From contig NZ_JABWRJ020000002.1 in assembly GCF_014268935.2 (NCBI RefSeq), forward strand, positions 248,001-312,000: DNA of 64,000 bases, in the 5' to 3' direction. The translations under genes and the position numbers were made by a program. Positions 52,377 to 60,612 of the stretch are shown here, piece by piece. The notes below the pieces were generated by a model. The model did no database searches, was not told the DNA's origin, and was given only the letters and a program-made list of their open reading frames with translations. Origin of the DNA: Pseudomonas peradeniyensis (lineage in GTDB: Bacteria > Pseudomonadota > Gammaproteobacteria > Pseudomonadales > Pseudomonadaceae). How positions within the stretch are numbered: position 1 is the stretch's first letter; every line of letters begins with the position of its first letter.

Positions 52377-53465
52377 TTGAATATCCTCAATGTGATGTGG
52401 TCGGGCGGTTCGCCCTTCGCTTCCATCCACAGTGTGCACAGGCAGGTGCTGGCGCATGCCTCGAGCGGCGCGCAGGTGACCAACTGGCTTCTGCTCGGAG
52501 AGGGATTGTGCAGCGGTGTGGGCCAGACGCGCTGCTGGCATTTGTCGCCACGCGTGCTCAAGGGGCGGCTGTCGCATCGACTGGCTCTGTCCTGGGTGAA
52601 GTGGCGTCTGCGCCGTGCGTTGAAGGCACTGGCCCCTGATGTCCTGTTGCTGGACGGGCTGGGTGTTGCCAGGTTGTTATTGCCATTGCTGCGTCAGGTG
52701 CCAGGCGTGCGGATTGCCGTCCTGTTTCACGGGACGACACGCCTGACCCGACGCGATGCCGCCCTGTTCCGGCAGTTTCCTGTCGAGCGCCTGACGGTCG
52801 CCGCCGTATCTGCGACATTGGCGCATTCGCTGGAACAGGGGCTGGGGCGGCCGGTGCAAAGCTTGCGTGTGGCCCTGGATCCCCAGGTCTTTGCCGGGCA
52901 CGCGCTCGGTCGGGAGCAGGCCAGGCAGGCATTGGCGCTGCCGGAGGATGGTCTTGTCCTGGGCGCGGTGGGCCGTCTGGTCGAGAGCAAAGGTTTCGAG
53001 ATGATGATCGAAGCATTCGCCAGGTCGCACGCAGCGCAAGCCAGCACTTACCTGGTCATCCTCGGCGACGGCCCGTTGCGCGGGGAGCTGGAAGCGCAGG
53101 CCAGGTCGTTCGGAGTGGGTGACCGTGTCCGGTTCTATGGCCACCGTGAGGATTCGACACGGCTGTACCCGGCCTTTGACTGGTTGCTGGTGCCCTCCCG
53201 CTCGGAGGGGCTCGGACTGGTGCTGCAGGAGGCCGTGCTCTCCAGGGTGCCGGTCATCTGCAGCGACTTGCTGGTCTTTCGCGAGCAGTTGGGTGACGCG
53301 GGTTGCTATCTGCCGACGGACGATTCGCGTGCCTGGACCGAGGTCATTGACGATTGCGCCCGCCGCGATGCCGGGGCCAAGGCTTCGGAGCAATGGCAGG
53401 CCTTGGCGCCGGATCAGGGATGGCAAGCGTTCCGGTTGGGCTCGGCGAGCCTGTTGGCGCGCTGA
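52377..53465 (+). CDS. LPS core glycosyltransferase, family 4 (WapR-position)
   Basis: A 362-residue GT4 enzyme: VMWSGGSPFASIHSVHRQVL as acceptor-side loop, LGAVGRLVESKGFEMMIEAF and SEGLGLVLQEAVLSRVPVI (E-x7-E) in the donor half. The place in the cluster matches wapR (rhamnosyltransferase) of P. aeruginosa, but the donor sugar cannot be read. I use the TTG at 52377 so the first beta strand (NILNVMWSGG) is complete. The next ATG (52395) would cut it. Eighty bases without features separate it from the previous gene. It is convergent with the kinase-like gene. Confidence 0.78.
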   Translation: MNILNVMWSGGSPFASIHSVHRQVLAHASSGAQVTNWLLLGEGLCSGVGQTRCWHLSPRVLKGRLSHRLALSWVKWRLRRALKALAPDVLLLDGLGVARLLLPLLRQVPGVRIAVLFHGTTRLTRRDAALFRQFPVERLTVAAVSATLAHSLEQGLGRPVQSLRVALDPQVFAGHALGREQARQALALPEDGLVLGAVGRLVESKGFEMMIEAFARSHAAQASTYLVILGDGPLRGELEAQARSFGVGDRVRFYGHREDSTRLYPAFDWLLVPSRSEGLGLVLQEAVLSRVPVICSDLLVFREQLGDAGCYLPTDDSRAWTEVIDDCARRDAGAKASEQWQALAPDQGWQAFRLGSASLLAR

Positions 53466-53468
53466 GTG

Positions 53469-54074
53469 TCAGCGTGCCGCCAGGGCTGCCTGGAACTGAT
53501 CGAGGGGAAAGTCCCGGGCGAGGGGCTCGCGCTCGATGTAGCGAACCATGTGCTGTACGTTGCGTTGTACCATTCGGGGCGAGAGCGGGGCGCGCAGGAA
53601 GCGCATGTCGGCCACGTCGATCAAACCCAGCAAGCCTTCGGGGGTTTCGACCACGTTGCCCAGATGCAGCGAGCGGAAGTAGATCCCCGTGCGATGCAGT
53701 CGCCGAATGAGCTCGACGAGTCGCGGCAACTGCCGGTCCCAGCTGAAGCCGGCCTTGCGCGACAGTTGCAGCAGGGTCTCGCCCGGCAACGGTCGATAGA
53801 GCACTGCGGTGCGGCCTGGCAGTGGCAGCTTGTGGTGGCTGATCACTTCCAGGGTCGGGAAACCGGCCAGGGTCAGACGCACGGCATTGTCGATGAAACG
53901 CTGCGAGTAGGGGCGTAGCAGCGCAGATGAAATCAGACGCTTGCGACGAAAAACCTTGAGGATATTTCCATCCCCAAGCAGGTAGACTTTGGCGCCGTGG
54001 CTATCTGCCTCAAGCACCTTGGCGCCGAGAGTCAATCGATCGAAGTCGACCTGGGAGAGCCGGGAACATTGCAT
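53469..54074 (-). CDS. Kinase-like protein of the LPS core cluster (InaA/toluene-tolerance type)
   Basis: A 201-residue protein with a protein-kinase-like layout. There is a glycine-poor N-lobe with a lysine strand (GNILKVFRRKRL). The catalytic-loop equivalent is YFRSLHLGNVV, where HRDLxxxN is expected, and GLIDVADMRF matches the metal-binding DFG position. The loop keeps the Asn but has Ser where the catalytic Asp should be. Such genes are often labelled toluene tolerance or InaA-type LPS kinases, and the locus matches PA4998. Whether it phosphorylates anything is uncertain. I chose the ATG at 54074; a TTG at 54116 is in frame. It is on the opposite strand to its neighbours. Confidence 0.68.
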   Translation of the reverse strand: MQCSRLSQVDFDRLTLGAKVLEADSHGAKVYLLGDGNILKVFRRKRLISSALLRPYSQRFIDNAVRLTLAGFPTLEVISHHKLPLPGRTAVLYRPLPGETLLQLSRKAGFSWDRQLPRLVELIRRLHRTGIYFRSLHLGNVVETPEGLLGLIDVADMRFLRAPLSPRMVQRNVQHMVRYIEREPLARDFPLDQFQAALAAR

Positions 54075-54178
54075 GTATTCGAGCCTTGTCTTCAGGGCAG
54101 GCAAAATGACCGGCAATAATGCCGAAATTTATCTGTTAGCACCATGATGGTGTGTTTGTGTTTTACATGGGGGAAAGG

Positions 54179-55354
54179 ATGTTGCACGAAAAGAACTGGG
54201 CCAGAGCCTGGCTGGGGTGGGGGTTCATCTGGTTCCTGGCGGCGATTGCGCTGGCGCCGAGCAACAAGCTGTACCAGCAGGGCCTGATCCTGTTCCTGTG
54301 GTTGCCAACCCTGGGGTTTGCCTGGTCCGCCCGGCATGTCTATGCCCAGGCCTTGCGCAAGCAACCCGGCTTGTGGAGCTGCGTCCTGGCCCTGCTGCTC
54401 TGGTGCGCCATCAGCCTGACTTGGTCGACCGCCGAGGATGGCGCGCGTGAAGGCAAGCGGCTGGTGTACATCCTGCTGTTCCTGCTGGCCTTTCCCCTGC
54501 TGGCACAGGCCGGCGTCGAGCGGGCGTCACGCCTTCTGCAGCTGGGCGGTGGGTTGCTGGCGCTGGCCGCGTTGATTTCGATCGTGCAGTTCTACGTGGT
54601 GGCGGGCAATCCGCTGGTGACCCGAATCGAAGGCATCGGTGAGATTTCCCACCCGATCCTGGGGGCCTATGTGATCGCTGCCGCAGTCCTCTGGCTGCTG
54701 TACAGCTTCCCCAGCCAGCGTGGGTTGCAACTGGCCTGGGCGTTGGCCCTGGCCTGCCTGGGGGCTTTCGTGGTGTTCAGCCAGAGTCGCGGAGCCGCGT
54801 TGGCCCTGGTGGTGGCCGTCGTCCTGGCGCCACTGTGGTTCCGCAACCGCAGTAGCGGCCTGTTCGCCGTGCTGGCGGCCCTGGCCACCGGCGTCGCTTT
54901 CTACCTGATGTACGAGTTGATCATGCTCAGGGGGTCGTCCTACCGGCCGGAGATCTTCCACGCGGCCATGCAGATGATCCGTGAGCACCCTGTGGGTGGC
55001 CTCGGGCTGGGCGCGTTCTACCGCGTGGAAGCGGCAGGGCTCGAGTTCGACCATACCCACAACATGTTCACCCACATTGCCGTGGAACTGGGGTTGCCGG
55101 GGATGTTGCTGTGGCTGGGGGTCTGGCTGTGCACCCTGGTGGCGATCCTGCGCGCGCGCGACACGTCGTTCGGCAAGATCCTCCTGGTCTTCTGGGTGTA
55201 CTCCACCCTGGCCATGCAATTCGATGCCGCCAGCCTGACCGCCACGCCGCGGGCCGAATGGTTCATCAGCTGGCTGCCGGTAGGCCTGGCAATGTTGTTG
55301 CCGTGGGCAGATGACCAGAAACGACGCTGTGGTAAAATCGCCGGTTCAATCTGA
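54179..55354 (+). CDS. waaL: O-antigen ligase
   Basis: A 391-residue inner-membrane protein with about 11-12 hydrophobic segments. WaaL joins undecaprenyl-linked O-polysaccharide to lipid A-core on the periplasmic side. FSQSRGAALALVVAV provides the conserved Arg, and the large periplasmic loop before EFDHTHNMFTHIAVELGLPG ends with the conserved His of Wzy_C ligases. I prefer the ATG at 54179 (GGGGGAAAGG upstream) to the GTG at 54152 or ATG at 54167. It is followed after 12-15 bases by msbA. The syntenic P. aeruginosa gene is PA4999. Confidence 0.88.
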   Translation: MLHEKNWARAWLGWGFIWFLAAIALAPSNKLYQQGLILFLWLPTLGFAWSARHVYAQALRKQPGLWSCVLALLLWCAISLTWSTAEDGAREGKRLVYILLFLLAFPLLAQAGVERASRLLQLGGGLLALAALISIVQFYVVAGNPLVTRIEGIGEISHPILGAYVIAAAVLWLLYSFPSQRGLQLAWALALACLGAFVVFSQSRGAALALVVAVVLAPLWFRNRSSGLFAVLAALATGVAFYLMYELIMLRGSSYRPEIFHAAMQMIREHPVGGLGLGAFYRVEAAGLEFDHTHNMFTHIAVELGLPGMLLWLGVWLCTLVAILRARDTSFGKILLVFWVYSTLAMQFDAASLTATPRAEWFISWLPVGLAMLLPWADDQKRRCGKIAGSI

Positions 55355-55369
55355 ACAGCGAGCTCGATG

Positions 55370-57178
55370 ATGGCCGAAACACCGCTACCGGTGGAGAACA
55401 CCTCCAGCCTGAAGATCTACTTCAGGCTGCTGAGGTACGTGAAACCCTACATCGGCATCTTCCTGCTGAGTATCGTCGGGTTCGTGATCTTTGCCTCGAC
55501 CCAGCCGATGCTGGCCGGGATTCTCAAGTACTTCGTCGATGGCCTGAGCAACCCCCAGGCCGTCCTGTTCCCCAACGTGGCCTACCTGCGCGACCTGCAG
55601 CTGCTGCAGGCCGTTCCGCTGCTGATCATCCTGATCGCCGCCTGGCAGGGCCTGGGGTCGTTCCTGGGCAACTACTTCCTGGCCAAGGTGTCGCTGTGCC
55701 TGGTGCATGACCTGCGCGTGGAACTGTTCAACAAGCTGCTGGTGCTGCCCAACCGCTATTTCGACAACCACAACTCCGGCCACCTGATCTCGCGCATCAC
55801 CTTCAACGTGACCATGGTCACCGGCGCGGCCACAGACGCGATCAAGGTGGTGATCCGTGAAGGCCTCACGGTGGTCTTCCTGTTCGCCTACCTGCTGTGG
55901 ATGAACTGGCAGCTCACGCTGGTCATGGTCGCGATCCTGCCGGTGATCGCCGTGATGGTGAGCACTGCCAGCAAGAAATTCCGCAAGCAGAGCAAGAAGA
56001 TCCAGGTGGCCATGGGTGATGTCACCCATGTCGCCTCCGAGACCATTCAGGGTTATCGGGTGGTGCGCAGTTTCGGCGGCGAGCGTTACGAGGAGCAGCG
56101 TTTCGGCGCCGCCAGCCAGAGCAACACCGACAAGCAGTTGCGCATGACCAAGACTGGCGCGCTTTACACGCCGCTGCTGCAACTGGTGATCTACAGCGCC
56201 ATGGCTGCGCTGATGTTCCTGGTACTGTTCCTGCGTGGAGACGCGTCGGCTGGCGACCTGGTCGCCTATATCACCGCCGCGGGCCTGCTGCCCAAGCCGA
56301 TCCGTCAGCTTTCGGAGGTCAGCTCGACCATCCAGAAAGGCCTGGCCGGTGCCGAGAGCATCTTCGAGCAGTTGGATGAAGCACCTGAGGTGGATACCGG
56401 TACCGTTGAGAAGGAGCGTGTCCAGGGCCGCCTGGAAGTGCGCAACCTCAGCTTCACCTACCCGGGTACCGAGCGTCAGGTGCTCAGCGACATCAGCTTC
56501 ACTGCCGAACCTGGCCAGATGATTGCCCTGGTCGGTCGTTCCGGCAGTGGCAAGTCGACCCTCGCTGCGCTCATTCCGCGTTTCTATCACCACAGTGAAG
56601 GGCAGATTCTGCTCGACGGCGTGGAGATCGAGGACTATCGCCTGCGCAACCTGCGTCGCCATGTGTCCCAGGTCACCCAGCATGTCACGTTGTTCAATGA
56701 CACCGTGGCCAACAACATCGCCTATGGCGACCTGGCCGGTGCACCGCGTGCCGACATCGAAGCCGCCGCCGCCGATGCCTATGCCAAGGAGTTCGTCGAC
56801 CAGTTGCCAAAAGGTTTCGACACTGAGGTCGGCGAGAACGGCGTGCTCCTCTCAGGCGGTCAGCGCCAGCGCCTGGCGATAGCCCGTGCGCTGCTGAAAA
56901 ATGCGCCGTTGCTGATTCTGGATGAGGCGACCTCGGCGCTGGATACCGAGTCCGAACGGCACATCCAGGCCGCCCTGGACCATGTCATGCAGGGGCGCAC
57001 GACGCTGGTGATCGCTCACCGGCTGTCGACCATCGAGAAGGCCGACATGATCCTGGTGATGGAGCAGGGCCGTCTGGTGGAGCGTGGTACCCATGCCGAG
57101 CTGCTTGAGGCCAATGGCTACTATGCCCGTCTGCACGCCATGGGCCTGGATGCGCCGGAAAACGTCGATATCACCTGA
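55370..57178 (+). CDS. msbA: Lipid A-core flippase MsbA
   Basis: A homodimeric ABC exporter that flips lipid A-core across the inner membrane with ATP. The 602-residue protein has six transmembrane helices (about 25-320). The nucleotide-binding domain has Walker A GRSGSGKST, signature LSGGQRQRLAIARA and Walker B LLILDEATS, then the switch His in VIAHRLSTIEKAD. Two ATGs in tandem (55367 and 55370) cannot be separated; I use the second. It starts just after waaL, and a stem-loop follows the stop. Confidence 0.95.
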   Translation: MAETPLPVENTSSLKIYFRLLRYVKPYIGIFLLSIVGFVIFASTQPMLAGILKYFVDGLSNPQAVLFPNVAYLRDLQLLQAVPLLIILIAAWQGLGSFLGNYFLAKVSLCLVHDLRVELFNKLLVLPNRYFDNHNSGHLISRITFNVTMVTGAATDAIKVVIREGLTVVFLFAYLLWMNWQLTLVMVAILPVIAVMVSTASKKFRKQSKKIQVAMGDVTHVASETIQGYRVVRSFGGERYEEQRFGAASQSNTDKQLRMTKTGALYTPLLQLVIYSAMAALMFLVLFLRGDASAGDLVAYITAAGLLPKPIRQLSEVSSTIQKGLAGAESIFEQLDEAPEVDTGTVEKERVQGRLEVRNLSFTYPGTERQVLSDISFTAEPGQMIALVGRSGSGKSTLAALIPRFYHHSEGQILLDGVEIEDYRLRNLRRHVSQVTQHVTLFNDTVANNIAYGDLAGAPRADIEAAAADAYAKEFVDQLPKGFDTEVGENGVLLSGGQRQRLAIARALLKNAPLLILDEATSALDTESERHIQAALDHVMQGRTTLVIAHRLSTIEKADMILVMEQGRLVERGTHAELLEANGYYARLHAMGLDAPENVDIT

Positions 57179-57187
57179 AACCCAAGC

Positions 57188-57210
57188 ATCGGGGCCGGCA
57201 CGGCCCCGAT
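57188..57210 (+). terminator. GC-rich hairpin after msbA
   Basis: ATCGGGGCCG (57188-57197) and CGGCCCCGAT (57201-57210) form a perfect 10-bp stem with a 3-base loop, 9 bases after the stop. Only TTGTC follows, so termination would be incomplete or Rho-assisted. Confidence 0.55.
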
Positions 57211-57263
57211 TGTCACCGCAGTTGTCCACAGCGAAGGTGGCCGTAAAGCCATCCACGACCCTG

Positions 57264-57272
57264 TGCTAATAT
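57264..57272 (+). promoter_or_regulatory. Extended -10 promoter of hldE
   Basis: TGCTAATAT contains the TGn extension and TAATAT, 36 bases before the hldE ATG. The -35 is poor, as extended -10 promoters allow. Confidence 0.45.
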
Positions 57273-57308
57273 CCTGCCCCTGTTCACTTTTCCAAAAATG
57301 GGTTGCCC

Positions 57309-58730
57309 ATGAAGTTGTCCATGCCGCGTTTCGATCAAGCCCCGGTACTGGTGGTCGGCGATGTCATGCTCGACCGCTACTGGCATGGCGGTACTTCGCG
57401 TATTTCGCCTGAAGCGCCGGTACCGGTGGTCAAGGTCGATCAGATCGAGGACCGCCCCGGCGGCGCGGCCAACGTGGCCTTGAACATCGCCGCCCTCGGC
57501 GCGCCGGCCGCGCTGGTCGGCGTCACCGGCCAGGACGAGGCTGCCGACAGCCTCGCCAACAGCCTGCACGCCGCCGGTGTGCGCTCGATCTTCCAGCGCA
57601 TCGCCCACCAGCCGACCATCGTCAAGCTGCGGGTGATGAGCCGTCACCAGCAACTGCTGCGTATCGACTTCGAGGAACCATTCGCTACCGACCCGCTGTC
57701 GCTGGGCGCGGAGGTCGATGCCTTGCTCGAAGGTATCAAGGTGCTGGTGCTGTCCGACTACGGCAAGGGCGCGCTGCAGAACCATCAGGCGCTGATCCAG
57801 GCCGCCCGCAGCAAGGGCATCCCGGTGCTGGCCGACCCCAAGGGCAAGGATTTCTCGATCTACCGCGGTGCCAGCCTGATCACCCCGAACCTCAGCGAGT
57901 TCGAGGCCATCGTCGGCCGTTGCTCCGACGAAGCCGAACTGGTCGCCAAGGGCCTGAAACTGCTCGAAGAGCTGGACCTGGGGGCGTTGCTGGTGACCCG
58001 AGGCGAGCATGGCATGACCCTGCTGCGCACCGGCCACCCGGCCCTGCACCTGCCGGCTCGCGCCCGCGAGGTGTTCGATGTCACCGGTGCCGGCGACACG
58101 GTGATTTCCACCTTGGCCGCCGCCATCGCCGCGGGCGAGGACCTGCCGCATGCCGTCGCCCTGGCCAACCTGGCCGCCGGCATCGTGGTCGGCAAACTGG
58201 GTACCGCTGCCATCAGCGCACCTGAGCTGCGTCGCGCCATCCAGCGTGAAGAGGGCTCGGAGCGCGGCGTGCTGGGGCTGGAGCAACTGCTGCTGGCCAT
58301 CGACGATGCCCGTGCGCACAACGAGACCATCGTGTTCACCAACGGCTGCTTCGATATCCTTCATGCAGGTCACGTGACCTACCTGGAACAGGCTCGCGCC
58401 CAGGGCGACCGGCTGATCGTCGCCATCAACGACGATGCCTCGGTCAGCCGGCTGAAAGGCCCGGGTCGGCCGATCAACAGTGTCGACCGGCGCATGGCCG
58501 TGCTGGCCGGACTCGGTGCGGTGGACTGGGTCATCAGCTTCCCCGAGGACACGCCGGAGAACCTGCTGCGCCAGGTCAAGCCGGATGTACTGGTCAAGGG
58601 CGGTGACTACGGTATCGACCAGGTGGTCGGCGCCGATATCGTCAAGGCCTATGGTGGCACGGTGAAGGTGCTGGGGCTGGTGGAGAACAGCTCGACCACG
58701 GCGATCGTCGAGAAGATCCGCAAGCACTGA
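57309..58730 (+). CDS. hldE: Bifunctional heptose-7-phosphate kinase/heptose-1-phosphate adenylyltransferase
   Basis: HldE makes the heptose precursor of the LPS inner core. It phosphorylates D-glycero-beta-D-manno-heptose-7-phosphate and, after dephosphorylation, adds AMP to give ADP-heptose. The 473-residue protein has the PfkB/ribokinase domain (1-330; VGDVMLDRYWHG, DRPGGAANVALN, and the catalytic DVTGAGDTV). The cytidylyltransferase-like domain (340-473) has TNGCFDILHAGHVTYL, containing the HxGH nucleotide motif. The ATG at 57309 is preferred to a TTG at 57303. It is the last of the coupled LPS genes before a REP pair. Confidence 0.96.
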   Translation: MKLSMPRFDQAPVLVVGDVMLDRYWHGGTSRISPEAPVPVVKVDQIEDRPGGAANVALNIAALGAPAALVGVTGQDEAADSLANSLHAAGVRSIFQRIAHQPTIVKLRVMSRHQQLLRIDFEEPFATDPLSLGAEVDALLEGIKVLVLSDYGKGALQNHQALIQAARSKGIPVLADPKGKDFSIYRGASLITPNLSEFEAIVGRCSDEAELVAKGLKLLEELDLGALLVTRGEHGMTLLRTGHPALHLPARAREVFDVTGAGDTVISTLAAAIAAGEDLPHAVALANLAAGIVVGKLGTAAISAPELRRAIQREEGSERGVLGLEQLLLAIDDARAHNETIVFTNGCFDILHAGHVTYLEQARAQGDRLIVAINDDASVSRLKGPGRPINSVDRRMAVLAGLGAVDWVISFPEDTPENLLRQVKPDVLVKGGDYGIDQVVGADIVKAYGGTVKVLGLVENSSTTAIVEKIRKH

Positions 58731-58739
58731 TACGTTGCA

Positions 58740-58791
58740 GATCGCGGGGCAAGCCCGCTCCCACGAAGCATCGGGAGCAGGCTTGCCCCGT
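58740..58791. repeat. REP pair, one unit degenerate
   Basis: A canonical unit at 58740-58765 faces a degenerate unit at 58770-58791 (TCGGGAGCAGGCTTGCCCCG), between hldE and the convergent Nudix-like gene. Confidence 0.8.
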
Positions 58792-58793
58792 AT

Positions 58794-59762
58794 TCATTTA
58801 TGCAGCGAGGTCCGCGCCCGGGCCAGCAGTTCCCGTGCCTTGTCCCCGAATCGTTCCAGGTGTGACGCCGGTGCGGGCTTGCTTTCGACCAGCCCCTGCT
58901 GCTTCAGCCAGTCCTTCCAGCGCACCCGCTCATCCCTCACCACCCAGCCATCCTGGCGGGCGAAGCTCTCGGCCAGCCACAGTCCGCGCGTACCCGCGGG
59001 TGTCAGCTGGTCCTTCTTCAAGGTGTAAAGCTCGGCCACGGGTTGACCGTCCTTGAGCGGCATCAGGTAAAGGTCCGGCCGCTTGCGATTGAGCCTGGCC
59101 ACCAGCTGATCGCCTTCCAGGCGCTCGTCGACATGGAACAGGCTCAGCGACTTGGCCTCACGGGGTACCTGCAGGCGCAGGTCGTAGATCAGTTGCAACG
59201 ACGCCGTGGGCAGGTGCACATAGGCGCGTGGCCTCTCCAGCAGCATCAGGTTGGCGCAATGCACCGGCCGGGCGGCGCCGGACTCGGGCGACAGCACGAA
59301 CGGCAGGGCCTCGCGATAGTGCAGGGCAGCGGCATAGGGCGCCGGCAGCCAGGTGTCGTTGAAGCGTCCGCCCAGCCAGCCCTCGGGGGTTTCCAGCAGG
59401 CATTCCTCGGCCACTTCCTGGATCGCCGTGTGCAGCGGCAGGTTCAGCTCGTGGGCCGGGACATAGCCGGAAATCAGCTTGAGCACCACATCGCCACGGT
59501 CCTGGCGGCGCTGGCGGACCAGCACCCAGTAGTCGCGGCCCTGCCAGTGCAGGGTCAGGCGCACCGACACGCCGAGGTTGGCCAGTTCCGCCACGAAGTG
59601 CTCGGGGTCGGCAACCTGGATGGCCTTGCGCCGCTGCAGGGTCTGGGCGAAATTCAGCGGCATGCCGATGCTCTGGTAGGTCAGGCCTTCGGGCGTGGCC
59701 TCGACGTGCAGCGGCAGGGTCTTGAAGTTGCTCGGGTTCTTGCGGATCAGCGTACGCGGCAC
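58794..59762 (-). CDS. Nudix-like hydrolase-fold protein of unknown substrate
   Basis: A 322-residue soluble protein. The segment GYVPAHELNLPLHT followed by AIQEVAEECLLE resembles the Nudix box (Gx5Ex7REUxEExGU) with two extra residues and Gln for the first Arg. An intact Glu-Glu pair and a preceding Gly-x5-Glu remain. The rest (WVLVRQRRQDRGDVVLK, LNRKRPDLYLMPLKDGQPV) has no family I can name. The GTG at 59762 has an excellent AAGGAGG site, so I prefer it over an ATG at 59879. It lies just before the aldo/keto reductase and oxidoreductase genes on the same strand. Confidence 0.62.
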   Translation of the reverse strand: MPRTLIRKNPSNFKTLPLHVEATPEGLTYQSIGMPLNFAQTLQRRKAIQVADPEHFVAELANLGVSVRLTLHWQGRDYWVLVRQRRQDRGDVVLKLISGYVPAHELNLPLHTAIQEVAEECLLETPEGWLGGRFNDTWLPAPYAAALHYREALPFVLSPESGAARPVHCANLMLLERPRAYVHLPTASLQLIYDLRLQVPREAKSLSLFHVDERLEGDQLVARLNRKRPDLYLMPLKDGQPVAELYTLKKDQLTPAGTRGLWLAESFARQDGWVVRDERVRWKDWLKQQGLVESKPAPASHLERFGDKARELLARARTSLHK

Positions 59763-59799
59763 GAGGCTCCTCCTTGCGTTGGGCCCCCGCCCGGGCGGC

Positions 59800-60612
59800 T
59801 CAGGGCCGGCCCAGGATGCGGGCGACGGTGGCCACGTTGTGGGCCAGATGCAGCGGGTTGATGGTGCCGACGATGGCACTGCTCACGCCCGGGTGGGCGA
59901 ACAGCAACTCGAAACTGGCCTGCACCGGATCGACCCCGGGCGCCAGGCAGATATGCCCGCTGGCCAGGGCTTTCTTCACCAGGATGGCCTTGCCGTGTTC
60001 GGCAGCGTAGTCCAGCACGGGCCGCTCCGCCTGCTCGTTGAGGTTGTAGGTGACCATGGCGCAATCACCTTGCTCCAGCGCCTTCAGGCCGCCGGCGACA
60101 GTCTTGCCGGACAAACCATAGCCGAGAATCTTGCCTTCCTGCTTGAGCGCGGCAAGGGTTTCGTACACCCCCTCCTGCTCGAGGATCGCCAGGTCGTTGC
60201 CGTCGGAGTGCACCAGCACCAGCTCGATGCGGTCGGTTTCCAGGCGCTTGAGGCTGCGCTCGACCGAGCGGCGGGTGTGGGCGGCGCTGAAATCGAAGTG
60301 TGACTGGCCGGCTTCGAACTCCTCGCCGACCTTGCTGACGATCACCCACTGGTCGCGCTGGTCGCGCAGCAACGGGCCGAGGCGCTCCTCGCTGCGGCCA
60401 TAGGCCGGTGCGGTGTCGATCAGGTTGATGCCCAGCTCGCGGGCCTGGGCGAGCAGCAGGCGGGCGGCTTCGTCATCGGGGATGGTGAAGCCGTTGGGGT
60501 ACTTCACGCCCTGGTCGCGGCCAAGCTTGACCGTGCCCAGGCCCAGCGGCGACACCCGCAGGCCGGTGCTGCCCAGGGGGCGGTGGTGATCGTGCAGGGT
60601 CGGCAGGCTCAT
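59800..60612 (-). CDS. Aldo/keto reductase
   Basis: A 270-residue NAD(P)H-dependent reductase. The catalytic tetrad can be placed: Asp and Tyr in INLIDTAPAYGRSEERLG, Lys in VIVSKVGEEF and His in ELVLVHSDG. The IVGTINPLHLAHNV end binds the NADP phosphate. Substrates are unknown. Its ATG overlaps the stop of the FAD-dependent oxidoreductase gene by four bases (ATGA, 60609-60612). Both are therefore translated together and perhaps act in one pathway. Confidence 0.88.
   Translation of the reverse strand: MSLPTLHDHHRPLGSTGLRVSPLGLGTVKLGRDQGVKYPNGFTIPDDEAARLLLAQARELGINLIDTAPAYGRSEERLGPLLRDQRDQWVIVSKVGEEFEAGQSHFDFSAAHTRRSVERSLKRLETDRIELVLVHSDGNDLAILEQEGVYETLAALKQEGKILGYGLSGKTVAGGLKALEQGDCAMVTYNLNEQAERPVLDYAAEHGKAILVKKALASGHICLAPGVDPVQASFELLFAHPGVSSAIVGTINPLHLAHNVATVARILGRP

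Noticed and set aside
53469..53919. Plus-strand frame opposite the kinase-like gene
   Set aside because: No ribosome-binding site or motif. The minus-strand gene carries the kinase-like pattern.
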